DNA of 64,000 nt from Fasciola hepatica (lineage: Eukaryota > Platyhelminthes > Trematoda > Plagiorchiida > Fasciolidae): contig CANUEZ040000168.1 in assembly GCA_948099385.1 (NCBI GenBank), positions 8,165,501-8,229,500 of the forward strand. The letters run 5' to 3'. The notes beneath the pieces were generated by a model, which was given only the letters and a program-made list of their open reading frames with translations, made no database searches and had not been told where the DNA came from. Positions 48,901 to 57,991 of this stretch are shown here, one piece after another (position 1 is the stretch's first letter; each line of letters opens with the position of its first letter). A program made the position numbers and the translations under genes.

Positions 48901-49191
48901 CTAAGGCTTTGCAGTGGGTTTTTCTTTCCAGAGGTCGGGGTTGTGTATTTCTATGTCTGTTGCCCAGGCTGTGCATGAAGTGATGTCCGGAAAGCTGACC
49001 GGAGCCCGATAGATGACTGTGAATGACTCATCAACTGCCCCGTTTTCACAGTATTCCACAACGGCACTCCTAATGGGATTCACTCCCTGCTCATTTACGC
49101 AAGCGAGATGGATGTATCGGCGTCGTCCGCTGCCGAATGGTACGACTGATGTTGTCAGCTCCAGAACAGTAGGTGAATTTTCAAATACACA
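48901..49191 (-). CDS. Orphan terminal coding exon, about 96 residues
   Basis: On the minus strand a frame opens exactly at an acceptor (ACGATCTCAG, exon from 49191) and runs 97 codons to TAG at 48901. Upstream of the acceptor the same frame is closed by TGA within 20 bases. The translation looks like a globular extracellular domain: alternating hydrophobic strands, three Cys and a Trp, with VVPFGSGRRRYIHLACVNE, SAVVEYCENGAVDESFTVIY and FPDITSCTAWATDIEI. It would be joined in phase 0. No upstream exon could be assigned; a 47-nt candidate at 50731-50685 has phase 2 to 1, so it cannot be the direct neighbour. Domain family not recognised. Confidence 0.45.
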   Translation of the reverse strand, partial: CVFENSPTVLELTTSVVPFGSGRRRYIHLACVNEQGVNPIRSAVVEYCENGAVDESFTVIYRAPVSFPDITSCTAWATDIEIHNPDLWKEKPTAKP

Positions 49192-49647
49192 CTGAGATCG
49201 TTGACAGTTTCAGTCGATCTTTGAGTCGTTTCTAAATGACTGGATGAACTAAGTGGAACACCTTTATTTCTAATGTATTGAAGGTTGGTTAGACTAACTC
49301 ACAAGCTATTTCTTTAAAGTGTTCGCTACAGCCGTCATTAACGAAGGGAAGGATGATAAATATTTCCTTCTAGAAACTAATATAGACTTTACACTTTAAC
49401 GGCTTTTCTTTGAGTTACTGTTCAGTAAGAGTGACAGGATATCAATTCTTTCGATTGCATTGCGCATATTCCGCAGCTCAGTAGCTGGGGTCCAAACTAA
49501 TGTTTCTGACTCATCGGGCCAAGTGGCAAATCAGATTTCGGTTAAGGTGCCACAAGAAATTAGATACTGTTCATTCTGAATGGCCTTTCGGTACACACTT
49601 CTTTCGCTTTACCCTTTTTGTTTCCTCGAAGGAGTAGTACAGCCAGC

Positions 49648-49718
49648 GGTGGTAAAATTGTCACCGTAGCGGACTTTGGACATTAAGGACCCGGGTTCGA
49701 TTCCCATGGCCACCAGTC
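49648..49718 (+). repeat. tRNA-like sequence, probably a pseudogene or SINE head
   Basis: GGGTTCGATTCCCATGGCCA is a near-perfect T-arm and 3' acceptor half ending in CCA-like sequence, and GTGGTAAA at 49650 can pair partly with GGCCAC. The D-arm/box A half is not recognisable, so it is not a functional tRNA gene. Confidence 0.35.
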
Positions 49719-50631
49719 ACTTACCTTTTTGGCAGCCTTTCGTTGGTTGTGGCCTCCTTCCAGAAATGTTACAGTTTCCCATACTAATAATAAAGGAAAT
49801 AAAGTATGCAAAAAGCAAGGATTGGGGTGTGTTCGTTTGCTTCAGTCCTAGTAAACCTTAAAAAACTCTCTTTGCTCCAGCAGTGCGTGACATGGAAGTG
49901 GTTCGACACTTATCGAAGACTGAATATTATTTCCTGGTACAGCTACAGAATCCCACGAATAAAATGTTCTTCTTGCGATTCAGTGTCCAGTTTTGTGACG
50001 GAATTTCAGCAATAAACTGTAGTGACTGGTGCTATTCGCACAACAGGAACTGTTGGTGATCGAATGATGCTGGAATTCAAATTCTGACTGCTAGGTTCTG
50101 ACTTCAGGATGAGCAGACAGTTCAGAATTCCGGGTTGAAAGACAATTATTTACCGTCATAACTGTTCACTGATGGCACGCAGAATGATGGTGACATAATG
50201 AGTGATTTCCTAATGCTACTTAAATGACTGCCTGCTAAGACCTTTCATAAGATCGCAGGTAATTTTTAAACCATTTGTGTTAGAAAAGATTGACGAAGCT
50301 CTAGTACACTTTTCTGTTGATGATTCGAAAATCCAGCATGGATTTTCTGGGCACGGCGAAAGATTGTCCGGGAGCGTTGCACTGAGCGTTGAAATTTACT
50401 CTGTAAACACAAACCGTAGTTAGTCCACTATTCATATATGTATTTCTGGCACATTGAACAGATAGTTTATTCATTGCAGTCGATTCGAAAACATTCATCG
50501 CTCCTTTCCATCTTGAGAAGACTTTGTGGCTGATATGGTAAACAGACGAACGCAATCCTCAATCAAAACCACGTATTCCTCTGCTGAGTTCCAAGTTGTA
50601 TTTTGATCTCAACCAATTCTTCTTTTGCAGA

Positions 50632-50667
50632 CCCAAGAGCAGGCCGCCGGTGGACCTCACCTCCCGG
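50632..50667 (+). other. Candidate 36-nt exon (+)
   Basis: Strong acceptor CAATTCTTCTTTTGCAG, 36 nt open in all three frames, and donor GTAAGT. An acceptor at 50776 (GGTTTCACTGAATAG) would add EAKIGSMGISTE and a stop if joined in phase 1. No first exon with a signal peptide was found upstream. Confidence 0.25.
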
Positions 50668-50684
50668 TAAGTGTCCCAACTCAC

Positions 50685-50731
50685 TCGAGTCTGTAGGGCA
50701 AGTTACATAAGTAGAACCACAATATGACTTC
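50685..50731 (-). other. Candidate 47-nt exon (-)
   Basis: On the minus strand, acceptor TTATATTTCTTCGCACCTTCAG and donor GTGAGT flank 47 nt that read KSYCGSTYVTCPTDS in one frame. It lies 17 bases from the plus-strand candidate at 50632-50667; both are unlikely to be real together. Confidence 0.25.
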
Positions 50732-51440
50732 CTGAAGGTGCGAAGAAATATAAACTGAATTGGTTTCACTGAATAGAAGCGAAGATCGGATCAATGGGAA
50801 TTTCCACCGAATAGATAGAATCATATTGTACACCACCAACGCAGACACAATCCTCTGGTGATCACTTACTTCCATTCCAAAAGATGTGGCTAGTCCAAAG
50901 TTGACTATACGTACGCAGAAAACGATGTTTACAGTTTGGTTTTCAGTACCGTCCTAGAGTTTCTCACCGCAACAGCACCATCGTAACAGACTTATGTGTA
51001 GCTCCAATTTGCCTGCAAAACACCTTTTCGTACTGCTATCGGTTATGTTTGCCTTTTCTTGTTTCTCTGTTAAGTAAAAATTCTCACATCACTACGTGCG
51101 GTTTCGGTTATGCTTCAGCCCATACCCTAGCTGCGTTTATTCCAAACCGTCCTCGTGTTTCCTCAGCTACGGAAAATCTGTTTTGCACAAGGCTGTCAAC
51201 AATCATCGTGAATTATCCTCCCTTAAGTTACATGCACCTTTCACTACAGATGACCATTATTCACTTCAGTTACGGTCTAAGGTATGTACCCGGTCTGCTT
51301 TACGCTCTTTCCGACAAACCAGGCAAGTCATAGTCAGCCTCCGTAATTCTTCACACAAAATCATCTTTCTCCTACAAAAGTCCCTTCACTAGGCACCATT
51401 TTGGGTTTCCTTCAAATCGTCACTAAGCACCGGTGGTAAA

Positions 51441-51647
51441 ATGTCAGCAGAGACGGCCAATTTAATTTTCAGAATGTGCTGTCTTCTAGTAACCCTCTTC
51501 CTTTCTAATGGTCGTGTTGCTTCTTCTGCAATAAAAGCATTAGGAAGACAGAAGGAACCTTTCTATGAATCCCGAGATCATTTAAATGCCAGATACATTC
51601 CTGTGTTAATAGAGAAAGAGATGGAACGTACTGATACAGTGTGCTAA
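51441..51647 (+). CDS. Possible small secreted peptide precursor
   Basis: Met codons at 51441 and 51474. From the second, MCCLLVTLFLSNGRVASS resembles a signal peptide and leaves about 40 charged residues (KALGRQKEPFYESRDHL early, LIEKEMERTD late) to the stop. One Gly-Arg site (ALGR) could in principle give an amidated peptide, but no repeated peptide units are seen. Alternatively TTAATTTTCAG at 51462-51472 could be an acceptor. Unrecognised. Confidence 0.25.
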   Translation: MSAETANLIFRMCCLLVTLFLSNGRVASSAIKALGRQKEPFYESRDHLNARYIPVLIEKEMERTDTVC

Positions 51648-51849
51648 TCGCATCTTGCGCAGCTGTGACAACAGTCACCGGTTGAGTGACATTCGGAATA
51701 AAAAAAGATGTTAATAGTACTAACGGTGCCCCTACTCAACAATCCAACGACTCTGCAGGTTACAGTATGTCAAGACAAAACGAGATTTAGAGTGAGGCGA
51801 AAAATCGATGCACAACAGGGTGTATGAAACTAGAGAAATGCGGTGTCAA

Positions 51850-52870
51850 TAAAAAGGCGTTGTCGGTGGAAAAATCGTAGTTGGTTGACATTTCGGCTAC
51901 CGCGGGTAGTCTTTCTCAAAGCAATTTTACAATAAAATAACTGAGGAATTGATTATCAGTCTTTGGATATGTGTGTGTGATAGAGTAAGTGTATGCTAAA
52001 CTGTTCCCCGATTAGATTTGCTTGGTTTTGGTCACACTCGTTTCAGTTATCAGAGAGTGTTGATGGGTTCAAATGTCGACGTAACATTTAGATTGCTTAT
52101 TCGTTAGTGACGTAGGTTTGGTCCAAATTCGGAGAGTCTCTGCCCAGTCATTTCGGTTGAAGCATGCAAGGTGGGCGATAACTGCCAGAGTTTCGGCGCT
52201 CAGTGCATGTTCCCAATCCGAGTCTGAGGATCTTCGAATTTTCGTGGTTTATGCTGTCCTTAGGCAATGGCTGGAAGGGTGATCGCTGAATCCCACCGTA
52301 GTTTTGCTAACGCTGTCATGCTGGAAGTCTTGTATTTTTTTGCTCTTTTGTGTCCCTTTATTCCGATATTAAGTTTCTCGAAAGTTTATCCGGTTTTTCC
52401 GGCTGGATTTTCCTTATAACCGATTTTGTAAATGCTGTTGATATGACCTTACAAGTCAACTGAGTCGCTGAACTTGGTAAGGTGGCAAAACAGAGTTTGT
52501 CAGTCTGAAAAAAATATGCGGATATTATTTTATCGCCAAGAACTTCTCTGATTGCTTCAAAAATGCCTGATTCGTACCGATGGAAGCCAAATAACCTTTT
52601 TCTCTAGCAGCTTCTGTCGGTGGCTTACTTCTCTTCAATCGATTTCCTAGTAGATGTGGTGGCTAGTGACTGTCATGAAGAATTTTTTTCAGGCTTCTCG
52701 TTTCTTTCTGGCGGATTGTGTCCTCATTATTGAGTTTTTCAACTGTGTTGGCTAGCGACGAGATAAGCTTTTGTTTTAAGCACTGTGGACGAGCTGAATC
52801 GAAATGTAAGTATTTATCATATTGAGTGGACTTCTGATGAACACTGATAATGAGTTTTGTGAGTCATTAA
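51850..52870 (-). mobile_element. Penelope-like element remnant (RT C-terminus and GIY-YIG region)
   Basis: Minus-strand reading gives a Penelope-type RT C-terminal part: VHQKSTQYDKYLHFDSARP (~52830-52775), LISSLANTVEKLNNEDTIRQ (~52755-52700), then LGDKIISAYFFQTDKLCFATLP (~52545-52480). This is followed by a decayed GIY-YIG-like portion around 52440-52350, with a YKIGYKENPAGKTG stretch in one frame and a HKRAKKY motif. The 3' end (~51905-51855) reads TTGAGAAAGACTACCCG and CCGAAATGTCAACC, resembling the 3' tail typical of these elements. Several stops and frame changes; inactive. Confidence 0.6.
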
Positions 52871-53219
52871 CCCTCAGACGGCAGTTCGTTAACGTTGCAC
52901 TTTTTCTCGTTCATATCTCTGATTTCTTTCATCTCGTTCTGTAGAAAGGAAGTATTCGGGCTCCTTCGTTCGTTGAAAATAACCCCATGTATTGGTCCTG
53001 ATGGCCTATCGTGATCTTTTTCGAGATACATTGCTCCCGCTTTGGTCGATTTATTTACCCCTCTTTTGAACAAATATTTATGCTTGTATTCTATTTTCCA
53101 CTAGTGGTGATCCCCCAGCATAATTCTCACACCCAAACCCAGCAGGATTATTGTTTTAGTAGAAAGCTTCCATCCCACGGATCTTACCTCACGTGGCCAT
53201 AAACTGAGGGTTTTTTCAC

Positions 53220-53870
53220 TCTTTACCGCTTTAGCTCCCCCAAAAAGTATTCCCAACGACTTTTTCAACTTACATATTAACCAAACTGATCTACTGTGGA
53301 TTTTACCACTTTCTTCAGGTAACCAAATCCTTTGACGAACCGGCAAATTCAGCATGATATGTTTTCCTAGACTACTCACTCACGTTGGATTCTAATCCAC
53401 GAGCCCTGTACTAAGCTGGGTCAGTTCTTTTCCAAAAGTGTCTAACCTGCGAAAGCACTATCAAGAGAAAATTCCACAAGCCTTGGTTCAGTAAGTGCGT
53501 CAACAGGATCCCATAATTACTTCCATTAAATCGCAATATGGTAACCGGCGGCCTGACCACTACACCCTACCCAGCCCTCTTTCGTAGACTGGAAGCCTTT
53601 GGTGGCCGATCGTCCCCTAGGTCATGTTTGTCTGGTAGTTTTACCAACAGAACTCAATGCACACGACTAGATTCTAAAGCATTCAAACCTTTGGCATTTA
53701 ACTCGAGATTCATTTTAGAAGTTATCCTTCCTCCTTATATTTTTGGTACCCATATTAGTGGTGTTTCAACCATTTTTCCGACGTAGTATTTCAAGCTATT
53801 TCTAAAACCGAAGACCATATTCCCCCCCCCCTCCCCCGAATATCTGTTTATGTATCACTGTTTGAGCAGT
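53220..53870 (+). mobile_element. Second CR1-like LINE reverse transcriptase remnant
   Basis: Frames on the plus strand recall a LINE RT: APPKSIPNDFFNLHINQTDL (the linker before RT), VFLDYSLTLDSNPRALY near 53360-53410 (the FLDYS palm motif), SGSFTNRTQCTRL near 53635-53675 (FTNRTQ block) and FNSRFILEVILPPYIFGTHI near 53698-53757. The last corresponds to the usual FNSGVPQGSVLGPLLF block with the PQG lost. Highly decayed. A C-run follows at 53822-53830. Confidence 0.5.
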
Positions 53871-53874
53871 CTAC

Positions 53875-55060
53875 CTTTAAATTTATCCATATGCTTTCAA
53901 TTCATACTTGCTCCTTATCGATCGACTTACCTTTCTAACCCATGTAGCATTTCCAAAAAAACCTTATAACTAAAAAAGGTTCTGTCAAGTAATAATGAAT
54001 CACCAATGATGCATATTTGAGGTTTTCACCTCAAGTCTCAAACTGTGTGAATAAAATGCGCCGAATAATTAAACAAATAGGAAAGCTTAGGCATTTTTTA
54101 CGTTAAACATGGTACTAATTCCCTTTCAGTTCGTCATAGGGTTTGTCCTGTTTTCCTCCACTTTTTCCTTGCAATTTTTACTGATCTAATGAAAAAAGAT
54201 CCAAACTTCTTCCCCGAGGTCTGTCTACGGTCGGTCGGGTGCCTAGCGTACCAAGAAATGAATTATCTGCCAATTAGTACAAATTATACTTCGTTGCATA
54301 AGAAAAGCTGGCTTAGAAAATCCTTCCAGACCCGGCGAACACACTATCCAATGATCTAGCCAAAGTACAAACACCTCGTCTTCACTTGTTATTCTTTTCG
54401 ATCCATATCCTCTCGCATTGAAACCTACAGAAAATCTGCTGGGCCCGAATCTTCGCAAACCGGGCGCGAGTATCAGTCAAATTTCTTGTCATTTTTTGGC
54501 GCACAATCATTTTATTCATTCCCTCAGTCTGATAAGGCAATAAGTAGGAATCTCTTTGAACCGTAATGAGAATGTCTGTCTGCATAAAAATCTGACTGAC
54601 TCTTAACAGAAATACGAATACGTCAGTGCCGTTACCTGAGTGCTACTTTATTCACAATCACACATTACGTGGTGTGTAACTTGCGGGAACGATGTCACGA
54701 TGTAATAAATTTGCAATAATCTCTGTCAGTTCATACTTCGAGCTCAAACCTTCTGTGTATGAGAGTAAACAATGATCTATTAAATTACCTCAGTTTCTGC
54801 CTTGTCACAAAAGGACTCAATGATAAACAGAAGTGCATAGTCCGCTGTTCTACTATGTCCTGAAACAGGAGAACACTGGCGACTAAAGTGGTCGTATAAG
54901 ATCAGCCCCGGTCTCGGACCGGCGTCATTCAACAAACCTCAACATGCCACACATTCACAAAGCTTTTGATACGGCGCCAGAATGACAGGAATCCCAATTT
55001 CATACGTCCCTCATTACCGGAAATATCATGACCCTCATTTCCTACATCATACAGGGTCTG
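53875..55060. other. Intergenic upstream of gene D
   Basis: No supported gene; 67-71 codon frames on the minus strand at 54243-54585 show no domain. Confidence 0.45.
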
Positions 55061-55065
55061 ATTAG

Positions 55066-55075
55066 TATAAATAAA
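55066..55075 (+). promoter_or_regulatory. TATA box of gene D
   Basis: TATAAATAAA, a consensus TATA box, 58 bases before the gene D start codon. Confidence 0.6.
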
Positions 55076-55123
55076 CCGTATCTTTCGCGCGGCCCGAAAT
55101 CAATTTCGACGGGTCTCTGGGCC

Positions 55124-55929
55124 ATGCGTTTATTTGCACTGGTCCTTGTTTGTTCTATTCTACTCACTGTTTCTTGTAAGTTATACCACAATTAAAATAC
55201 TGGTTTTTATCACTGATTTAGTCAAGAGACTCTGAGGGCTCTCGGTCTGGGTTGCTTTGTTTGACCAAGAAAAAGAGTCAACACATGATTTATTTCCTAC
55301 TAATTTTCAGTCTTTTTTATTTCGTACCGTTTAGGCGCAATCTCAGGTGAGTTAGATAATACTTCGAAAACTAGTTTCCTTTGTTGCTATTATTATTATT
55401 ATTATTATTATTGACATTAGTATTAGTCTTAGTAGAGGCGATAGTATCAGTGCCACCGTTATGCGTTCACTCACCCATATTGCCGCGGCAAATCTCACTG
55501 GGACTGAAAATTGTCTCCCATATTTCAGGTTACAGAACCGGTACCACTATTAATTCGCGTGGTAGAGCGGGAACTAACGGTCGGAACAATGGCTGTGCCA
55601 CGCACGGTTGTCGTGGTGCACGAGCCGGCTCAAACAAAAACATGTTACCTTGTATGGGTAAGTTGAACGGTCATGCATCTACCTCAACTTCATTTTGCCG
55701 TGTTTCATTAAAATGGTTGGAGAAATACGCGTGTCAGTTTACGGTTTACTAATGCATCGCTAATGAATGGCCTCAGGTAACAATTAGGTATATTTTCACT
55801 GCATATCTAATCGAAATATTTATAAATATCATTTCTGTGTTCAACGTAGATGAAGCTATATCACTTTTTCCGTTTCTCCAATCAATCTCAATTTGTCCTC
55901 GCTCTGACGATTCAGACCGGGCCTGTTAA
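55124..55929 (+). CDS. MEG-like gene D: Gly/Arg/Asn-rich micro-exon secreted protein
   Basis: Four exons joined in phase 1. Exon 1 (55124-55175, 52 nt): MRLFALVLVCSILLTVS, a complete signal peptide, donor GTAAGT. Exon 2 (55335-55346, only 12 nt): acceptor TTTCGTACCGTTTAG, donor GTGAGT, encodes CAIS. Exon 3 (55529-55657, 129 nt): acceptor CTCCCATATTTCAG, donor GTAAGT. It encodes 43 residues rich in Gly, Arg, Asn and Thr (TGTTINSRGRAGTNGRNNG) with Cys in GCATHGCRGAR and LPCM. Exon 4 (55850-55929): acceptor CTGTGTTCAACGTAG, encodes DEAISLFPFLQS, ICPRSDDSDRAC and TAA. The product of about 90 residues would be secreted and Cys-bonded. A good TATA box precedes it. No canonical AATAAA follows exon 4, so this end may be alternative to the exon block at 57992-59469, which joins exon 3 in the same phase. 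Function unknown. Confidence 0.72.
55387..55413. repeat. (ATT)n repeat in intron 2 of gene D
   Basis: About nine ATT triplets between exon 2 and exon 3. Confidence 0.9.
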
Positions 55930-56304
55930 CCGACTAGTCACATTCTCGTATATGAGACCCATAGCGTATCGTAAGCTGACTAATGAAATGGGTGAAAAAA
56001 CAAGCTTATCCTGAAATGCCTGTTCCGTAGTACGGAAAAGTGGGATATGAACTGAGGAATTATCGTCATCTCTTGTCACAAAACTTGTACTTTCTTGCGT
56101 ACCAACTGAAAACTACCCCTTCATGAATGGTGATCGTTGGCTACATCCTTCACCAGCTGAAAGGGGATTTTAACAGATTTCCTCACTTTTTCACTATTTG
56201 CTTTTAGCTGACCTCGGCTTTTAAGTTGAAAAACGCCAGAAGTATCACTTTTTCATTTCATGCTTACGCATGACTGCAATCGAAGTGGTGTACTCCATAG
56301 CCAC

Positions 56305-56522
56305 AAAGGCTCACAGCACTATTAGGGATAACCGGCAACTAGGTCCTGAGACTTTGAGTAAAGAACCACATAAGATCCCAATAGGTCAGGTACGGGTAGC
56401 GAGCCGGAAGACAGCGGGTGTTGCTGTCTACCATGAAAGTAACCGACAGTAGTGAGGGTTCGAACCTCCACCACCACCGAGGTGATAATCAAACGTCCTA
56501 AGCCACTTGACCACCACTGGTC
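56305..56522 (-). repeat. tRNA-derived SINE (minus orientation), copy 2
   Basis: Minus-strand head with GTGGTGGTCAAGTGGCTTAGG as box A region and GGAGGTTCGAACCCTCACTA as box B; body alignable with 33967-34096 (ATTAGGGATAACCGGCAACTA, GAACCACATAAG, GTAACCGACAGTA). Confidence 0.65.
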
Positions 56523-57315
56523 ATGACCAAGTGTGCAGGTTATATTCCCGGTGCTCATGATAAGACACCACAAAAACCGTTAACCTGAGTGACCAGCAAT
56601 ACCAACTTTCATAAGTACTGGGAAAACTGTGTGTATTCTTACCATACGGCTTGTGTTCCGTTGGACTCAGTGGTATTGAATTGTAGAGCAGAGTTCTACA
56701 AGCTAACAGTCGAAGAGCTATATCAAAATATATAAACTATGGGGATTGTTGCGCAAAGATGAAAAATATTTTGAGAGCGAAAATAGAAGATCTTTTTTGT
56801 GGGAATTTCTCAGATCACTGTCGTTTTTAAGCAACTTCTTTACGTGAATAGTGGATATGAGTACTCCGTACACAAAGCATTCAGTTAACATCCATTCCAT
56901 ACTGGCGTAATACTGGAATGAAAGGAGTATACCATGTGGCCCAAAAAGCAAACCATCAAGGATAACCGACACTGGTGACTGCGGGACTTGGAGTAGAACT
57001 CCACAGATGACCCCGGAGGTCTAGAACAGTATCATGTAGGACTCCATTTGATTCCGGTCTACCAGTAAAATCTTGATTCAGCCGAAGAATGCAAGTCGTA
57101 CGGAGTCAAGGGAGAGCAGCATGCGGGGAATCAAAGGGGGAAATTTTCTGCCTCAATCTGGTAGTAGCAGGATTTACTTTATTAAAACGAATGTTTTACG
57201 GGCACAATTAAGCTGGTTTTTAGGTAATGGAAAATTTACTATAGTTTTCGCATCCGAAATCCCAAAGTTGCAAGCTGAAATCGAACCGGTCAGCTCCCGC
57301 TTACCAATTCAACAG

Positions 57316-57336
57316 CTGAAGTGAAGAATGCAAGCG
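57316..57336 (+). other. Candidate 21-nt microexon at a SINE edge
   Basis: Acceptor CCGCTTACCAATTCAACAG, 21 nt, donor GTAACT; in phase 1 it reads AEVKNAS and fits between gene D exon 3 and 57992. The donor side overlaps a tRNA-like head beginning near 57330. Confidence 0.3.
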
Positions 57337-57420
57337 GTAACTCACCTGCTAAAGCATCTACCCCGAGGGTAGAATTTTGTTGGTCTCATTCCAGCTCATG
57401 ATTTTGAGCTATTGACGGAT
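57330..57420 (+). repeat. tRNA-like repeat head
   Basis: GCGGTAACTCACCTGCTAAAGCATCTACC resembles tRNA box A and anticodon arm (GGTAGCTCA-CTGGTAAAGC), followed by TTGGTCTCATTCCAGCTC as a degenerate box B. Probably SINE-derived. Confidence 0.4.
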
Positions 57421-57991
57421 ACTGGCCAAGGAAATCCGTGTGCAAACACTCTTTTCAAGTTAATCGGATGAAATATTCTAGTCACTGAGTGTATTCTATG
57501 GCGGCAGTTTACCGGAGAATTTTTACGACTCTTTTTAATTGATCGCCGCTAGTACTGAGATGTCGAGTGAAACTTATCATTATATTATTGACGTTTATCA
57601 TAATCTCGACCTTAATCTCAAATTCATAGAGTTCAGGTCATAATGGAAATTAACCTTTGTGGTCGGCAGATTATGACCAAATGTGAATTTTTAAGCTATG
57701 AGATATCAATCAGCATTCTTATTCCCGGCGACGGCTTGCTCTGTACACACCGGGAAACATTTTATGAAATAATTTCAAGATTGAGATCTATTTGTCATTC
57801 TTGGATACATAATCGAATTTCCCTTTATTCACCTTAAAATTCTTATTATTCGTTTTATCATGAGATAAGCAGAAGAGTTAGTCGTTGCTTAATCTTCTTG
57901 TGTTAAATCTGGTTTGAATTATGTCGCACGGTTGGATTGCCTAAATCTTCCAAATGCCCGTTTCACCGACTTTACATTCTGTTTACCATAG

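Larger units (their letters stand above)
49200..51435. other. Mostly intergenic, isolated exon-like pieces
   Basis: Apart from the tRNA-like element near 49.65 kb and two exon-like pieces near 50.65 kb, nothing is supported. The 84-codon frame at 50555-50301 (-) has a possible acceptor inside it (GTTTGTGTTTACAG) leading to a Cys-containing 3' part, but it stands alone. Confidence 0.35.

Noticed and set aside
49013..49195. 60-codon plus-strand frame opposite the orphan exon
   Set aside because: Explained as a shadow of the minus-strand exon 48901-49191, which has an acceptor at its start and a longer open frame.
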